Source: Prevotellaceae bacterium (GTDB lineage: Bacteria; Bacteroidota; Bacteroidia; Bacteroidales; UBA932). From it: a DNA stretch of 8,371 nt. A model generated the notes under the pieces. That model worked only from the letters and a program-made list of their open reading frames with translations. It searched no databases and had not been told where the DNA came from. This document shows positions 1-6,510 of the stretch, piece after piece. Position 1 is the stretch's first letter. The number at the start of each line of letters is the position of its first letter. A program made the position numbers and the translations under genes. The stretch is taken from the NCBI GenBank assembly GCA_031287815.1, contig JAITSM010000190.1, positions 1-8,371 on the forward strand, written 5' to 3'.

Positions 1-52
1 ATAAAAATTTTTGAAAATTCTGTTCTTTTTGGCGGAAAAAGGAAGGGGGGGG

Positions 53-131
53 GAGAATGGAGAATTGAGAATGGAGAGTGGAGAATGTCTTTTGAGGCGC
101 AAGCTAATTCTCCATTCTCCATTCTCAATTG
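53..131. repeat. Heptad-repeat inverted repeat (long hairpin)
   Basis: Five consecutive 7-nt units of the form GAGAATG (variants GAGAATT, GAGAGTG) run from 53 to 87. The complementary heptads lie at 107-130. Positions 63-86 and 107-130 are inverted copies matching at 23 of 24 positions, so the segment can fold into a 24-bp stem with a 20-nt loop (87-106). The loop contains GGCGCAAGC (96-104), in which GCAA can form a GNRA-type tetraloop. A run of nine G (45-53) abuts the left arm. The pairing and periodicity are directly visible. That this is a dispersed intergenic repeat is inferred from the second copy of the same core and layout after the FtsE gene (6189-6197). No function is known to me. 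Confidence 0.8.
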
Positions 132-134
132 AAT

Positions 135-346
135 AAGCCCGCAGGGCTTGAATTTTCATAACCCCATGCAAGTGGAGCGGAACGCAGCATGGGGAGCTAA
201 GGACTTCCCTGCTATTCGCGCGGAGCACCCGCTTTCCGCTATGCACGGACAGTGCGCCGTGCGAAAGGCAGGGCGGGGCTTCTTCCGCAGGCTGCGCTGC
301 GCTGGCCTGCGGTTATGAATATTCCGCCCCGATGGGGCTTTTTTTT
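135..346 (+). other. Candidate structured RNA or MITE-like element
   Basis: This stretch has nested complementary segments typical of a folded RNA or a miniature inverted-repeat element. Pairings seen: AAGCCC/GGGCTT (135-140 with 144-149); a closing stem 150-161 with 313-324 (one T-T mismatch); CCCCATGC 162-169 with GCATGGGG 187-194; CCCTGC 207-212 with GCAGGG 268-273, continued after a 2x2 internal loop by 215-223 with 257-265 (nine pairs, one G-U); CCGCAGGC 285-292 with GCCTGCGG 305-312; and GCCCC 326-330 with GGGGC 334-338 followed by eight T. The two ends are imperfect inverted repeats of each other, about 30 nt each. The T tract gives the + strand as the likely RNA sense. One forward frame is open across much of it, but the stems explain the sequence better than a protein does. 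I do not recognise a named RNA family; an unautonomous mobile repeat is the main alternative. Confidence 0.55.
326..346 (+). terminator. Intrinsic terminator-like hairpin with T8
   Basis: GCCCC (326-330), a GAT triloop and GGGGC (334-338) are followed directly by eight T (339-346). The stem is only five pairs but all G-C, and the T tract is on the + strand side. It would end a rightward transcript, such as one from the 135-346 element, facing the 3' end of the leftward barrel gene. Confidence 0.55.
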
Positions 347-380
347 AGTTGAAAATGGAAAGTTGAAAGTTGAAAGTTAG
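347..380. repeat. Heptad tandem tract, unit AGTTGAA
   Basis: Units at 347-353, 354-360 (variant AATGGAA), 361-367 and 368-374 keep a strict 7-nt step, followed by a partial unit at 375-380. The unit differs from the GAGAATG unit nearby, but the period is the same. It lies between the structured element and the 3' end of the barrel gene. Confidence 0.7.
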
Positions 381-396
381 CTGGTGCCAGCCAGCT
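379..396 (-). terminator. Possible terminator of the TPR/barrel operon
   Basis: AGCTGG (379-384) pairs with CCAGCT (391-396) around a 6-nt loop, 9 nt beyond the stop codon of the leftward barrel gene. On the minus strand the stem is followed by AACTTTCAACTTTC, which is pyrimidine-rich but lacks a continuous T run, so termination here is only plausible. Confidence 0.3.
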
Positions 397-404
397 CATA
401 ATTC

Positions 405-2261
405 TTAAAACACCAGCGACACGCCCGCTCCCCCGCTAATGCCGTGGTGTAGATAAAGGAAGTAGTTTTGATAATGCTGGTTTAACAGGTTATTGCCATA
501 CGCAAACGCCGACAGCCATTTGTAAAACTTGTATTCCACCTGCAGCGACAAATCCATGTAGGGTTTGATGGTTGCGGCAATCATTCCTGTTTCCGGGTTT
601 TGATAGCGTATGGGCGCGCTGCCGCGTGCGGCAATGCCTAAGCCGAACGTAAATTCATCGTACCTGTAGCGGAGGTCGCTGCTGATTTCCCACGAAGGCT
701 TGTGCCATGCCTTAAAACCTTCCACGCTCTGGTTAAAGAAGTAGATATAATAACGCCCGCGAACAATGGCTTCAAAGTCGGCAATGGTATAATCCACATC
801 GCCGCCGAGTGTAAACCGATGGGTTTTGTTATATACGACATCAAAATTATTTCGCAAATAGCCCGGAATAAAAGAATCGGAGGGGTCGCCGAATATCGCT
901 TGCATGCTGTTTACGTAAAAATACATATTGTTTGTGTAGGCATAAGAAACAAACGCATTGTATCCGGCAAGGTCAAATATCCTCCCCTTCCCGCCAATCG
1001 TTACGTCAAAAGGCGTCTGCATGTTTTCCACCGTTAATCCCGGCAGGATATACGGATTTTCGAGCGCTATTTTTTGGTAAGTATGAATGTCCGTTTGCCC
1101 GTGTATTCCTGCATAGGCCGTGAAATAATCCGATAGCCTTGCGGCGAAAGATATATTCGGGAAAATGCGTAGCGACAATTTGCCTGAATCGCGTTGGGAG
1201 GGCTGTGAATTATAAACGCCTTCCAGGTTCACGCCCGCCGAGATGCTGATACCGTCTTTCCGGTATTCGTAGGCCGGCGTAACCGTAAACACGCCGTCGG
1301 ACAGCCGCGAGGCATTTTCTTTATTGAAAGCAATCGCTTTAAACGCGAGGCTGCCGGAATGGGTACGTGCAAAAGTTTGCGCGATTTTGCCGTGAATGCC
1401 TCCGATGTATTCGGTAACGGGCATGCCGGTAGGCTGGCTTTGCACGGTAATCGCCTTGTCGTGCGTGTAGCCGAAGGTGAAATTCACGTTATAGGAAAAT
1501 CCGTCATAAGCGTTTTTGGAAGCAATACCCAGCTCTGCATTATAAATATTGTAGGCCTGCTGCAATTTCCATTTTATATAATTGGGGTCATTCCTGATCG
1601 CGTTAATGATGTAGCTGGGATAGCCGTCGGGCAAAGATAAGCGGGCGAGGTAGGCGGTATCGTGCCCGTTGAACAGCAGATAGCGCCGTTTGTAATCGAA
1701 GGAGGCATGTATCAGCATATTTTTAATCCGGTGTTGCAACGACACGCCCAAATCGTGCTGCGCATTGTGCCCTACAATGGTTTCAGGAAGCGAGTAGCCC
1801 GGCGGCTGTTCCGCCACCAGCCTGGTGTTTGCCCAATAGGAGCGATGGTTGTAATAAATGCTTACAATAGAATTTTTAATATTCCGGTTATGCAGGTAAA
1901 GGTCTGCCAGCGGCGCCCAGGGATAGCTTAATCCCAGCCGCAGGTAGCCATAGTTTTGCAAAGGAGCGTCTACCCGTTCTTCAATGGCGGCGGCCTGAAG
2001 GTTGCCGGAAACATTGAATACGGGCAGGTATACCGGATTAACCTTGTAGCTGAACGAGGTCGTGAAGCCGGAAATGGAATCGCCGGTTTTTAAAGGCACG
2101 GCTATGCGGTCGGCGTCGACGATGGTGCGCTCATAAGTGCGGGTTACTTCCACTATCCGCGTTTCTATAGTGGTGGTACTGCCGGTGTGGGTTTGGGCAT
2201 AGCTACTTCCGCAGAATAACGTAAAACTTACTATGAACAATATATAACCTTTTATTCTCAT
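405..2261 (-). CDS. Outer-membrane beta-barrel protein, TonB-receptor-like but plugless
   Basis: A 618-residue exported protein with an N-terminal signal peptide (residues 1-22, cleavage after SSYA, mature Gln23). The rest is rich in alternating aromatic/polar strands typical of a large outer-membrane barrel. The C-terminus (about residues 590-618, with NNLLNQHYQNY and a final ...SLVF) resembles the last strands of TonB-dependent receptors and carries the terminal Phe expected of a BAM substrate. There is no TonB-box/plug domain of about 120 residues between signal peptide and barrel, and the length is short for a full receptor (usually 700-1000). The start codon is an ATG 14 nt after the stop of the TPR gene, with no Shine-Dalgarno, so the two are almost certainly co-transcribed. 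Cys17 in the signal peptide is preceded by Phe, so a lipobox is unlikely. The substrate is unknown; a porin or export channel working with the TPR partner is my inference. Confidence 0.85.
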   Translation of the reverse strand: MRIKGYILFIVSFTLFCGSSYAQTHTGSTTTIETRIVEVTRTYERTIVDADRIAVPLKTGDSISGFTTSFSYKVNPVYLPVFNVSGNLQAAAIEERVDAPLQNYGYLRLGLSYPWAPLADLYLHNRNIKNSIVSIYYNHRSYWANTRLVAEQPPGYSLPETIVGHNAQHDLGVSLQHRIKNMLIHASFDYKRRYLLFNGHDTAYLARLSLPDGYPSYIINAIRNDPNYIKWKLQQAYNIYNAELGIASKNAYDGFSYNVNFTFGYTHDKAITVQSQPTGMPVTEYIGGIHGKIAQTFARTHSGSLAFKAIAFNKENASRLSDGVFTVTPAYEYRKDGISISAGVNLEGVYNSQPSQRDSGKLSLRIFPNISFAARLSDYFTAYAGIHGQTDIHTYQKIALENPYILPGLTVENMQTPFDVTIGGKGRIFDLAGYNAFVSYAYTNNMYFYVNSMQAIFGDPSDSFIPGYLRNNFDVVYNKTHRFTLGGDVDYTIADFEAIVRGRYYIYFFNQSVEGFKAWHKPSWEISSDLRYRYDEFTFGLGIAARGSAPIRYQNPETGMIAATIKPYMDLSLQVEYKFYKWLSAFAYGNNLLNQHYQNYFLYLHHGISGGAGVSLVF

Positions 2262-2275
2262 ACTGCCGGTGAGTG

Positions 2276-5200
2276 TTATTTTTTTAACGCCTCCATGCGT
2301 TGTTTAACCATTTCTATAATGCCGTCATCCGTGTTTTTGTAGCCTTTCAGAATACTGTCGTACGTAGCTTCGGCCTGCGGCGTATTGCCTTTCAGGGCAT
2401 ATTGTTCCGCCAGTACAATCAGCGTCATGGCCGTCCAGTATTGATAGATATTGGCTTCGGAATTGATAAATTTTACAGCCATGGCTTCGCCTTCTTCGAA
2501 TTTATCCTGTTTAAAGGTATCTTCTATAAGGTAGAAAGTAGCTTCTGCATTTCCCCTGTCGTTGATTTTTTTCGCTGTGAGTTCCCTGTAAAGTTTCAGC
2601 GCTTCTTCTCCCTGCCCCAGTATGCGCCAGCTGTTCGCTTTTATCAAAGTCATTTCGCGGGCTTGCGATTCGCTGATTGCGGACATTAACAGGGCGGCAT
2701 GCGCGATGTTGGCCGCTTCGCGGTAGTTATGGAGCTTATCGAAATGTATTTTTGCCATATCCATATGCGCCGACAATTGCACGCTTTCGTTTTCGGTCAA
2801 TTGCGCCAATTGTTTTAAATTTTCCACTGCTGTGGAATAGTCTTCCAGGAAAATATTTGCCTGCCCTGATTTTATCAGCGCCGGTTCCTTATAAATATTA
2901 TTGCTTGCGTCGTTAATGACATGCTTAAATTCCGCTATAGCTTCTATGTAGTTTCTTCTTTCATAGTAGCACGTAGCCAAGTAATAGTGCGCCGGCAATA
3001 CGTTGGCGTTATTCGGGTAATTGTCGATAAATACCCTGAATTCGGGAATGGCTTTGTCGCAGCTGCCGGAGTTGGCTAATTTTTCGGCGGCGTTATAGAT
3101 AGAAAACGCCCGTTCGGAAGTGTTCGATTCCTTACCGATATTTTCGAGGTGCTGGTAATACAGGTTGGGCGTGCCCATATCCAAATAGGCGTTGCGCAAG
3201 CCGTCCAGCGCGCTCTTTTCGTCCACAGAATTGGACGCGGCTTGTTGTTGCGCTTTTGTGTAATATTCTACTGCTTCCTCCAGCCGGTTGGTGTTGGTGC
3301 ATATCAGCCCCAGCTCTATCAGCCCCTGTATGATTTGAGGGCTGCCGGAATAATCCGCAAGCAATCGCTTAAAGGTGGCTTCCGCTTCGTTGTACTGGTT
3401 ATTTTGGAAATAGGTACGCCCCAGCTCCAGCAAGCCGGTGGGCGCATAGTCGGAATGGGCGTATTTTTTTAATAATTCCTGCAACGTCTCTATCTTGCGT
3501 TCGCTGCGCCCCACCAGGCCATACGAAAGCGCTTTTTGATACAGGGAATAATCGGGATGGGCGGCGTCCATATCGGCGGCGGTGGTATAGTTTTCCGCTG
3601 CCGGCCAATACATGCTCTGGATATAATTGCAGTCGCCGATACGGTTGTAGGAATCGGCTACCTGTTCCCGGAACGAGGTCCCCGCCGCTGTAATGAATTT
3701 ACGAAACCACGAGATAGCCTTGTCGTAGTCGTTGTGCCTGTAATAGCAATAAGCCAGGTTGTAATGCGCCGCTATGTATTCGTTTTTGGATTGCATGGCG
3801 CCGCTTCCCGAAACAAAGTCTTCAAATTGTTTCTGCGCTTCTTTGTAGAGGCCGAGCAGGTAATATATATCGGCTTTATAATATTTCGCCAGCGCTTCAA
3901 TCGTAGCATCATAGCGGGCTACCCTGAGCGAAGATTCCAGATAGCCGAGCGCTTCTTCGTACTTTGAACTGTCCTGCTCATCGTACAACTGCTTGCCGAT
4001 AATAAAATTCAACCGTTGTATATCGGACTGTTGCTTATCGCTGGGATTCGGGACGAGGGACAATTGCTCCAACGCCTGTTTGTAATCATTTTTGATAATA
4101 TACAACGACGCCAGATAACTTTTTATTTCAGGGTTTGCATCTTCGTCGGGATATTTTTCCAGGTATTTATTTATCGGCTCGCCGTTATTCTGTAATTCCA
4201 GCGACAGCTTGGCGTATTGGAAAAAGGCGTCTTTGGCGAGCGCCGGCAGGAACGGCTGCTGCGAAGCCGACTGGAAGGCTTTCTGCGCATCGGCTTTCTT
4301 ATCGAGGGTTAAATAAACGCTTCCCAAATAATAATAGGAATTTTGCGCCAGTGAATCCTGGTGCGCATGGCTGACTTTATCAAAATAACGGACGGCCTCC
4401 CCATAGTTGGCGGCGTGGTATTCGAGCAACCCGAGAAAATATTCGTCGGTACGCGAAAGGTTGGTTTTCTCCGGTGAATAAATCGCAAAATATTCGCGCG
4501 CCTTCGCGTAATTTTTGGTATGGTAATAAGACTCGGCAATGATGCGCGCCATTTCGGAATGATAGGGCTCGCTCATGGTCGGCAGCAGCTTATCGCCCAC
4601 CTTTATCACGTCCTCGTAATCCTGTTGCGAGTAGTAGATATTGAGCAGGTAGAAGGACGCCTGCGTAGCAAAACGGTCGTCCGCCGCAATTTTTTCAAAT
4701 GCCAGCTGCGCCGAAATATAATGCTGTTTTATGTATTCCGTATGGCCGTAGAAATAAGTCGCCGGCACGCCATAGGGGCTGTCGGGGACATCCTTGATTT
4801 CGATAAAACATTTATTCGCCAAATCTATTTTGCCGGCCTCGAAATACGCATACCCTTTTTTGAAAACGCACTCCACATGCTCGTAGTAGCGCAGGGCGCG
4901 GCTATCCACTTCTTCGTACCACAAGAGCGCTTTCCTGTAATCCTGTTCCTGAAAATAATAATTGGCGAGCAGGAACGTTACCCGGTTGATATTTTTATTT
5001 TCCGGATAGTTTCCCCGCAAATCAACCACGTAGGATTCCAGGTTGGGCAGGTGCAATTCAATAGCGCACACCGCACGGTAGTAAGCAATTTCCGACAGCG
5101 TCAGCTGGTCGGCAGGATTCGTTTCTTTGGATGCGCGGAGAAAAACCATTTCAGCGTCGGTGTACAAGCCTTTCTCAAATAAATCAACCCCTTTTCGGAA

Positions 5201-5293
5201 CAACTCATCCGGTTTTCTTTCCACGCTTTGGGAATACACCATTCCGGCAAACATAAACGTAATAAGAACGGTGAAAAACCTTTTTGATATCAT
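2276..5293 (-). CDS. Exported tetratricopeptide-repeat (TPR) solenoid protein
   Basis: About 1005 residues, consisting almost entirely of TPR-like helical hairpins; I count roughly 25, with typical patterns such as YYLGSVYLTLDKKADAQKAF and LELGRTYFQNNQYNEAEATF. Such solenoids serve as protein-binding scaffolds. The start at 5293 is chosen because MISKRFFTVLITFMFAGMVYSQ is a clean signal peptide (cleavage after VYS, mature Gln). The open frame extends 37 codons upstream to 5404, and another ATG lies at 5317, but the longest version would bury the signal peptide and run across the probable promoter. No lipobox Cys is present, so it is predicted periplasmic rather than a lipoprotein. It is the first gene of an operon with the barrel 14 nt downstream and is divergent from ftsE. 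A periplasmic scaffold for the barrel is inferred; the sequence gives no substrate. Confidence 0.88.
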   Translation of the reverse strand: MISKRFFTVLITFMFAGMVYSQSVERKPDELFRKGVDLFEKGLYTDAEMVFLRASKETNPADQLTLSEIAYYRAVCAIELHLPNLESYVVDLRGNYPENKNINRVTFLLANYYFQEQDYRKALLWYEEVDSRALRYYEHVECVFKKGYAYFEAGKIDLANKCFIEIKDVPDSPYGVPATYFYGHTEYIKQHYISAQLAFEKIAADDRFATQASFYLLNIYYSQQDYEDVIKVGDKLLPTMSEPYHSEMARIIAESYYHTKNYAKAREYFAIYSPEKTNLSRTDEYFLGLLEYHAANYGEAVRYFDKVSHAHQDSLAQNSYYYLGSVYLTLDKKADAQKAFQSASQQPFLPALAKDAFFQYAKLSLELQNNGEPINKYLEKYPDEDANPEIKSYLASLYIIKNDYKQALEQLSLVPNPSDKQQSDIQRLNFIIGKQLYDEQDSSKYEEALGYLESSLRVARYDATIEALAKYYKADIYYLLGLYKEAQKQFEDFVSGSGAMQSKNEYIAAHYNLAYCYYRHNDYDKAISWFRKFITAAGTSFREQVADSYNRIGDCNYIQSMYWPAAENYTTAADMDAAHPDYSLYQKALSYGLVGRSERKIETLQELLKKYAHSDYAPTGLLELGRTYFQNNQYNEAEATFKRLLADYSGSPQIIQGLIELGLICTNTNRLEEAVEYYTKAQQQAASNSVDEKSALDGLRNAYLDMGTPNLYYQHLENIGKESNTSERAFSIYNAAEKLANSGSCDKAIPEFRVFIDNYPNNANVLPAHYYLATCYYERRNYIEAIAEFKHVINDASNNIYKEPALIKSGQANIFLEDYSTAVENLKQLAQLTENESVQLSAHMDMAKIHFDKLHNYREAANIAHAALLMSAISESQAREMTLIKANSWRILGQGEEALKLYRELTAKKINDRGNAEATFYLIEDTFKQDKFEEGEAMAVKFINSEANIYQYWTAMTLIVLAEQYALKGNTPQAEATYDSILKGYKNTDDGIIEMVKQRMEALKK

Positions 5294-5348
5294 TTTTGTA
5301 CACGCTAAAAGTTGCATCTTTCTATCAAAAGAATGAAAAAAATTTTCG

Positions 5349-5356
5349 TAAAGATA
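5349..5356 (-). promoter_or_regulatory. Possible -7 element for the TPR/barrel operon
   Basis: On the minus strand this reads TATCTTTA, matching seven of eight positions of the Bacteroidota TAnnTTTG element. It would place the transcript start near 5342, about 50 nt before the ATG at 5293. I see no convincing TTTG at the -33 spacing, so this is weak. Confidence 0.25.
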
Positions 5357-5368
5357 CAAACTAAATCG

Positions 5369-5376
5369 TAACTTTG
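5369..5376 (+). promoter_or_regulatory. Bacteroidota-type -7 promoter element for ftsE
   Basis: TAACTTTG matches the Bacteroidota primary-sigma -7 consensus TAnnTTTG exactly. The -33 TTTG is degenerate; TTTTCG at 5343-5348 is the nearest candidate, with a 20-nt spacer. The transcript would begin near 5382 and leave a leader of about 75 nt before the ATG at 5456. Confidence 0.55.
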
Positions 5377-5384
5377 TCGTGTTT

Positions 5385-5401
5385 TTTACAGTTTCTGTAA
5401 A
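5385..5401. promoter_or_regulatory. Perfect dyad TTTACAG-TTT-CTGTAAA at the predicted ftsE start site
   Basis: A perfect 7-bp inverted repeat with a 3-nt centre lies just downstream of the -7 element, at about +3 to +19 of the predicted ftsE transcript. In DNA it could be an operator for a dimeric repressor; in RNA it would be a weak 5' hairpin. No regulator gene is nearby to link it to. Confidence 0.4.
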
Positions 5402-5455
5402 CATTTTTTAAAAACGTCTTTTTTTAACGTTCATAATAAACTATAATACATAATC

Positions 5456-6163
5456 ATGGAAAATAAATATATTATCGACTTTCGCAATGTGAACATTTTT
5501 CAGGGGAGCCATTTGATTTTGAAAGAGGTGACATTGCAAGTAGAGCCCGGCGAATGGGTTTATTTCATTGGAAAAGTAGGGAGCGGAAAAACCAGCCTGA
5601 TACGCACCATACACGGGGAATTGCCGCTGGAAGAAGGCCACGCGAAGGTCGCAGGGTTTGACCTGGAAACGATAAAAATAAAACAAATCCCGCGCCTGCG
5701 GCGGAAAATGGGCGTGGTGTTTCAAGATTTCCAACTGCTGCACGACCGCCCGGTGTATGATAATTTATTATTTGTACTGCGGGCTACAGGATGGCGCGAT
5801 AAAAAGCTGATTGACGAACGGATTATAAAAGTGCTGGAAGCCGTAGAACTGAAGCGGAAGGCAAAGGATATGCCACACCAGCTCTCGGGCGGCGAACAGC
5901 AACGCATCGCCATTGCGCGGGCGCTGCTCAACAATCCGGAACTCATCCTCGCCGACGAGCCTACCGGTAACCTCGACAGCGAAACGGCTACCGACATTAT
6001 GAAAATTCTCCTGGAAATTCACCGCCACGAAGGGCCGGCAGTGATCATGGTTACCCACAACCAAACAGTCCTCAAAAACTATCCCGCCCGCACCCTCCGC
6101 TGCGACAGGGGACGGTTAACGCCAGTAGAAAACAGCGACGAAATCGATTTTAACGAATGGTAG
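5456..6163 (+). CDS. ftsE: Cell-division ABC transporter ATPase FtsE
   Basis: A 235-residue ABC ATPase with all nucleotide-binding motifs: Walker A GKVGSGKT (39-46), Q-loop Q90 in VVFQDFQLL, signature LSGGEQQ (143-149), Walker B LILADEP (163-169) with catalytic Glu168, D-loop NLDS (172-175), and H-loop His201 in VTHN. The length and the FQDFQLL...TGNLDS pattern fit the FtsE/LolD/MacB subfamily, and GKVGSGKT is as I remember FtsE in Bacteroidota. FtsE is cytoplasmic and pairs with the membrane protein FtsX to control peptidoglycan hydrolases at the division site. No ftsX is adjacent: the gene stands alone, divergent from the TPR/barrel operon and followed by a terminator. The ATG at 5456 has no Shine-Dalgarno and sits in an A/T-rich context, normal for this phylum. 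A LolD-like role cannot be excluded from sequence alone. Confidence 0.85.
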   Translation: MENKYIIDFRNVNIFQGSHLILKEVTLQVEPGEWVYFIGKVGSGKTSLIRTIHGELPLEEGHAKVAGFDLETIKIKQIPRLRRKMGVVFQDFQLLHDRPVYDNLLFVLRATGWRDKKLIDERIIKVLEAVELKRKAKDMPHQLSGGEQQRIAIARALLNNPELILADEPTGNLDSETATDIMKILLEIHRHEGPAVIMVTHNQTVLKNYPARTLRCDRGRLTPVENSDEIDFNEW

Positions 6164-6165
6164 AT

Positions 6166-6228
6166 GGAGGTGAAGGGTGAAGGGTTCCGGCGCAAGCCAC
6201 CTCCTACTTCATACCTCCTACTCCATTC
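6166..6228. repeat. Second heptad repeat around a GGCGCAAGCC core
   Basis: Directly after the ftsE stop, GGTGAAG repeats at 6169-6175 and 6176-6182. On the other side, heptads CTCCTAC (6201-6207 and 6215-6221), TTCATAC (6208-6214) and TCCATTC (6222-6228) run in strict 7-nt steps. The arms are purine-rich and pyrimidine-rich and only partly complementary. The centre GGC-GCAA-GCC (6189-6198) forms a mini-hairpin with a GNRA loop and shares GGCGCAAGC with the repeat at 96-104. The arms differ in sequence from that copy while keeping period, polarity and core. Confidence 0.7.
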
Positions 6229-6230
6229 AA

Positions 6231-6265
6231 AAAAACCGCCGGCATGTTTCCATACCGGCGTTTTT
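6231..6265. terminator. Bidirectional intrinsic terminator
   Basis: CGCCGG (6237-6242) pairs with CCGGCG (6255-6260). The stem extends through ATG/CAT across one imperfect pair (C-A on the plus strand, G-U on the minus strand) to a TTTC loop (6247-6250). A tract of A precedes it (6229-6235) and five T follow (6261-6265), so it can terminate in both directions. It would end ftsE from the left, and leftward transcripts from the surface-protein side. Confidence 0.75.
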
Positions 6266-6270
6266 CATTA

Positions 6271-6347
6271 GTTACCTCCCCCCGTCCCCCTCCGAAGGAG
6301 GGGAAGTTGACTCCCTCCCCTTCGGGGAGGGCTGGGGAGGGGTTTAG
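6271..6347. repeat. C/G-rich dispersed-type repeat folding as a three-way junction
   Basis: Two perfect hairpins, CCCCTCC-GAA-GGAGGGG (6287-6303) and CCCTCCCC-TTC-GGGGAGGG (6313-6331), are enclosed by an outer stem, CCTCCCC 6275-6281 with GGGGAGG 6334-6340. I remember very similar CCCTCCCC...GGGGAGGG cassettes between genes in many Bacteroidota genomes, where their translation (PSPALPEGEGV...) appears as spurious hypothetical proteins. I cannot verify this here. The structure is directly visible; its role (mobile repeat, transcript boundary) is unknown. Confidence 0.7.
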
Positions 6348-6370
6348 GGGATAATCGCATTCATTACATC

Positions 6371-6496
6371 CCGACCGTTTAGCTAAACCTTCCGACCGTT
6401 TAGCTAAACATCCCGACCGTTTAGCTAAACACCCCGACCGTTTAGCTAAACATCCCGACCGTTTAGCTAAACTTTCCGACCGTTTGGCTAAACTTT
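6371..6496. repeat. Six-unit 21-bp tandem array of the palindrome GTTTAGCTAAAC
   Basis: Units begin at 6371, 6392, 6413, 6434, 6455 and 6476. Each is the 18-nt CCGACCGTTTAGCTAAAC plus three variable bases (CTT, ATC, ACC, ATC, TTT, TTT). Units 1-5 are identical over the 18 nt; unit 6 has one change (TTTGGC for TTTAGC) that breaks the palindrome, typical of an array edge. The 12-bp GTTTAGCTAAAC is a perfect palindrome repeated every 21 bp, close to two helical turns, so all copies face the same side of the DNA. This resembles an array of binding sites for a dimeric protein, but it lies between two converging gene ends, not at a promoter. A minisatellite without function is the alternative. Confidence 0.9.
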
Positions 6497-6510
6497 CCGC
6501 CTTACGGCGG
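6497..6510. other. Small GC hairpin at the edge of the 21-bp array
   Basis: CCGCC (6497-6501) and GGCGG (6506-6510) flank TTAC. It follows the last 21-bp unit in phase (the unit would begin CCGACC; here it is CCGCC), so it may be a degenerate seventh unit or the boundary of the array. It also contains the stop codon of the 15-codon frame described separately. Confidence 0.5.

Noticed and set aside
1..132. Open plus-strand frame from the left edge to a TGA at 130-132
   Set aside because: Most of it translates the G9 tract and heptad repeat; there is no recognisable protein, so a gene end is not supported.
405..2261. Full TonB-dependent receptor
   Set aside because: The C-terminal strands are similar, but no plug domain, TonB box or carboxypeptidase-like N-terminal domain is visible.
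4520..5182. A 220-codon plus-strand frame inside the TPR gene
   Set aside because: It is antisense to a clearly coding TPR frame, and its composition shows no domain, signal peptide or plausible start context.
5294..5404. Upstream extension of the TPR protein to 5404
   Set aside because: The extra 37 residues precede a complete signal peptide and overlap the likely promoters; the start at 5293 fits export.
6371..6496. CRISPR array
   Set aside because: Units are contiguous at 21 bp with only 3 variable bases; there are no spacers and no cas genes.
6371..6496. Operator array controlling a neighbouring gene
   Set aside because: Both flanking genes end here (ftsE at 6163 rightward, surface protein at 6614 leftward), so there is no adjacent promoter to control.
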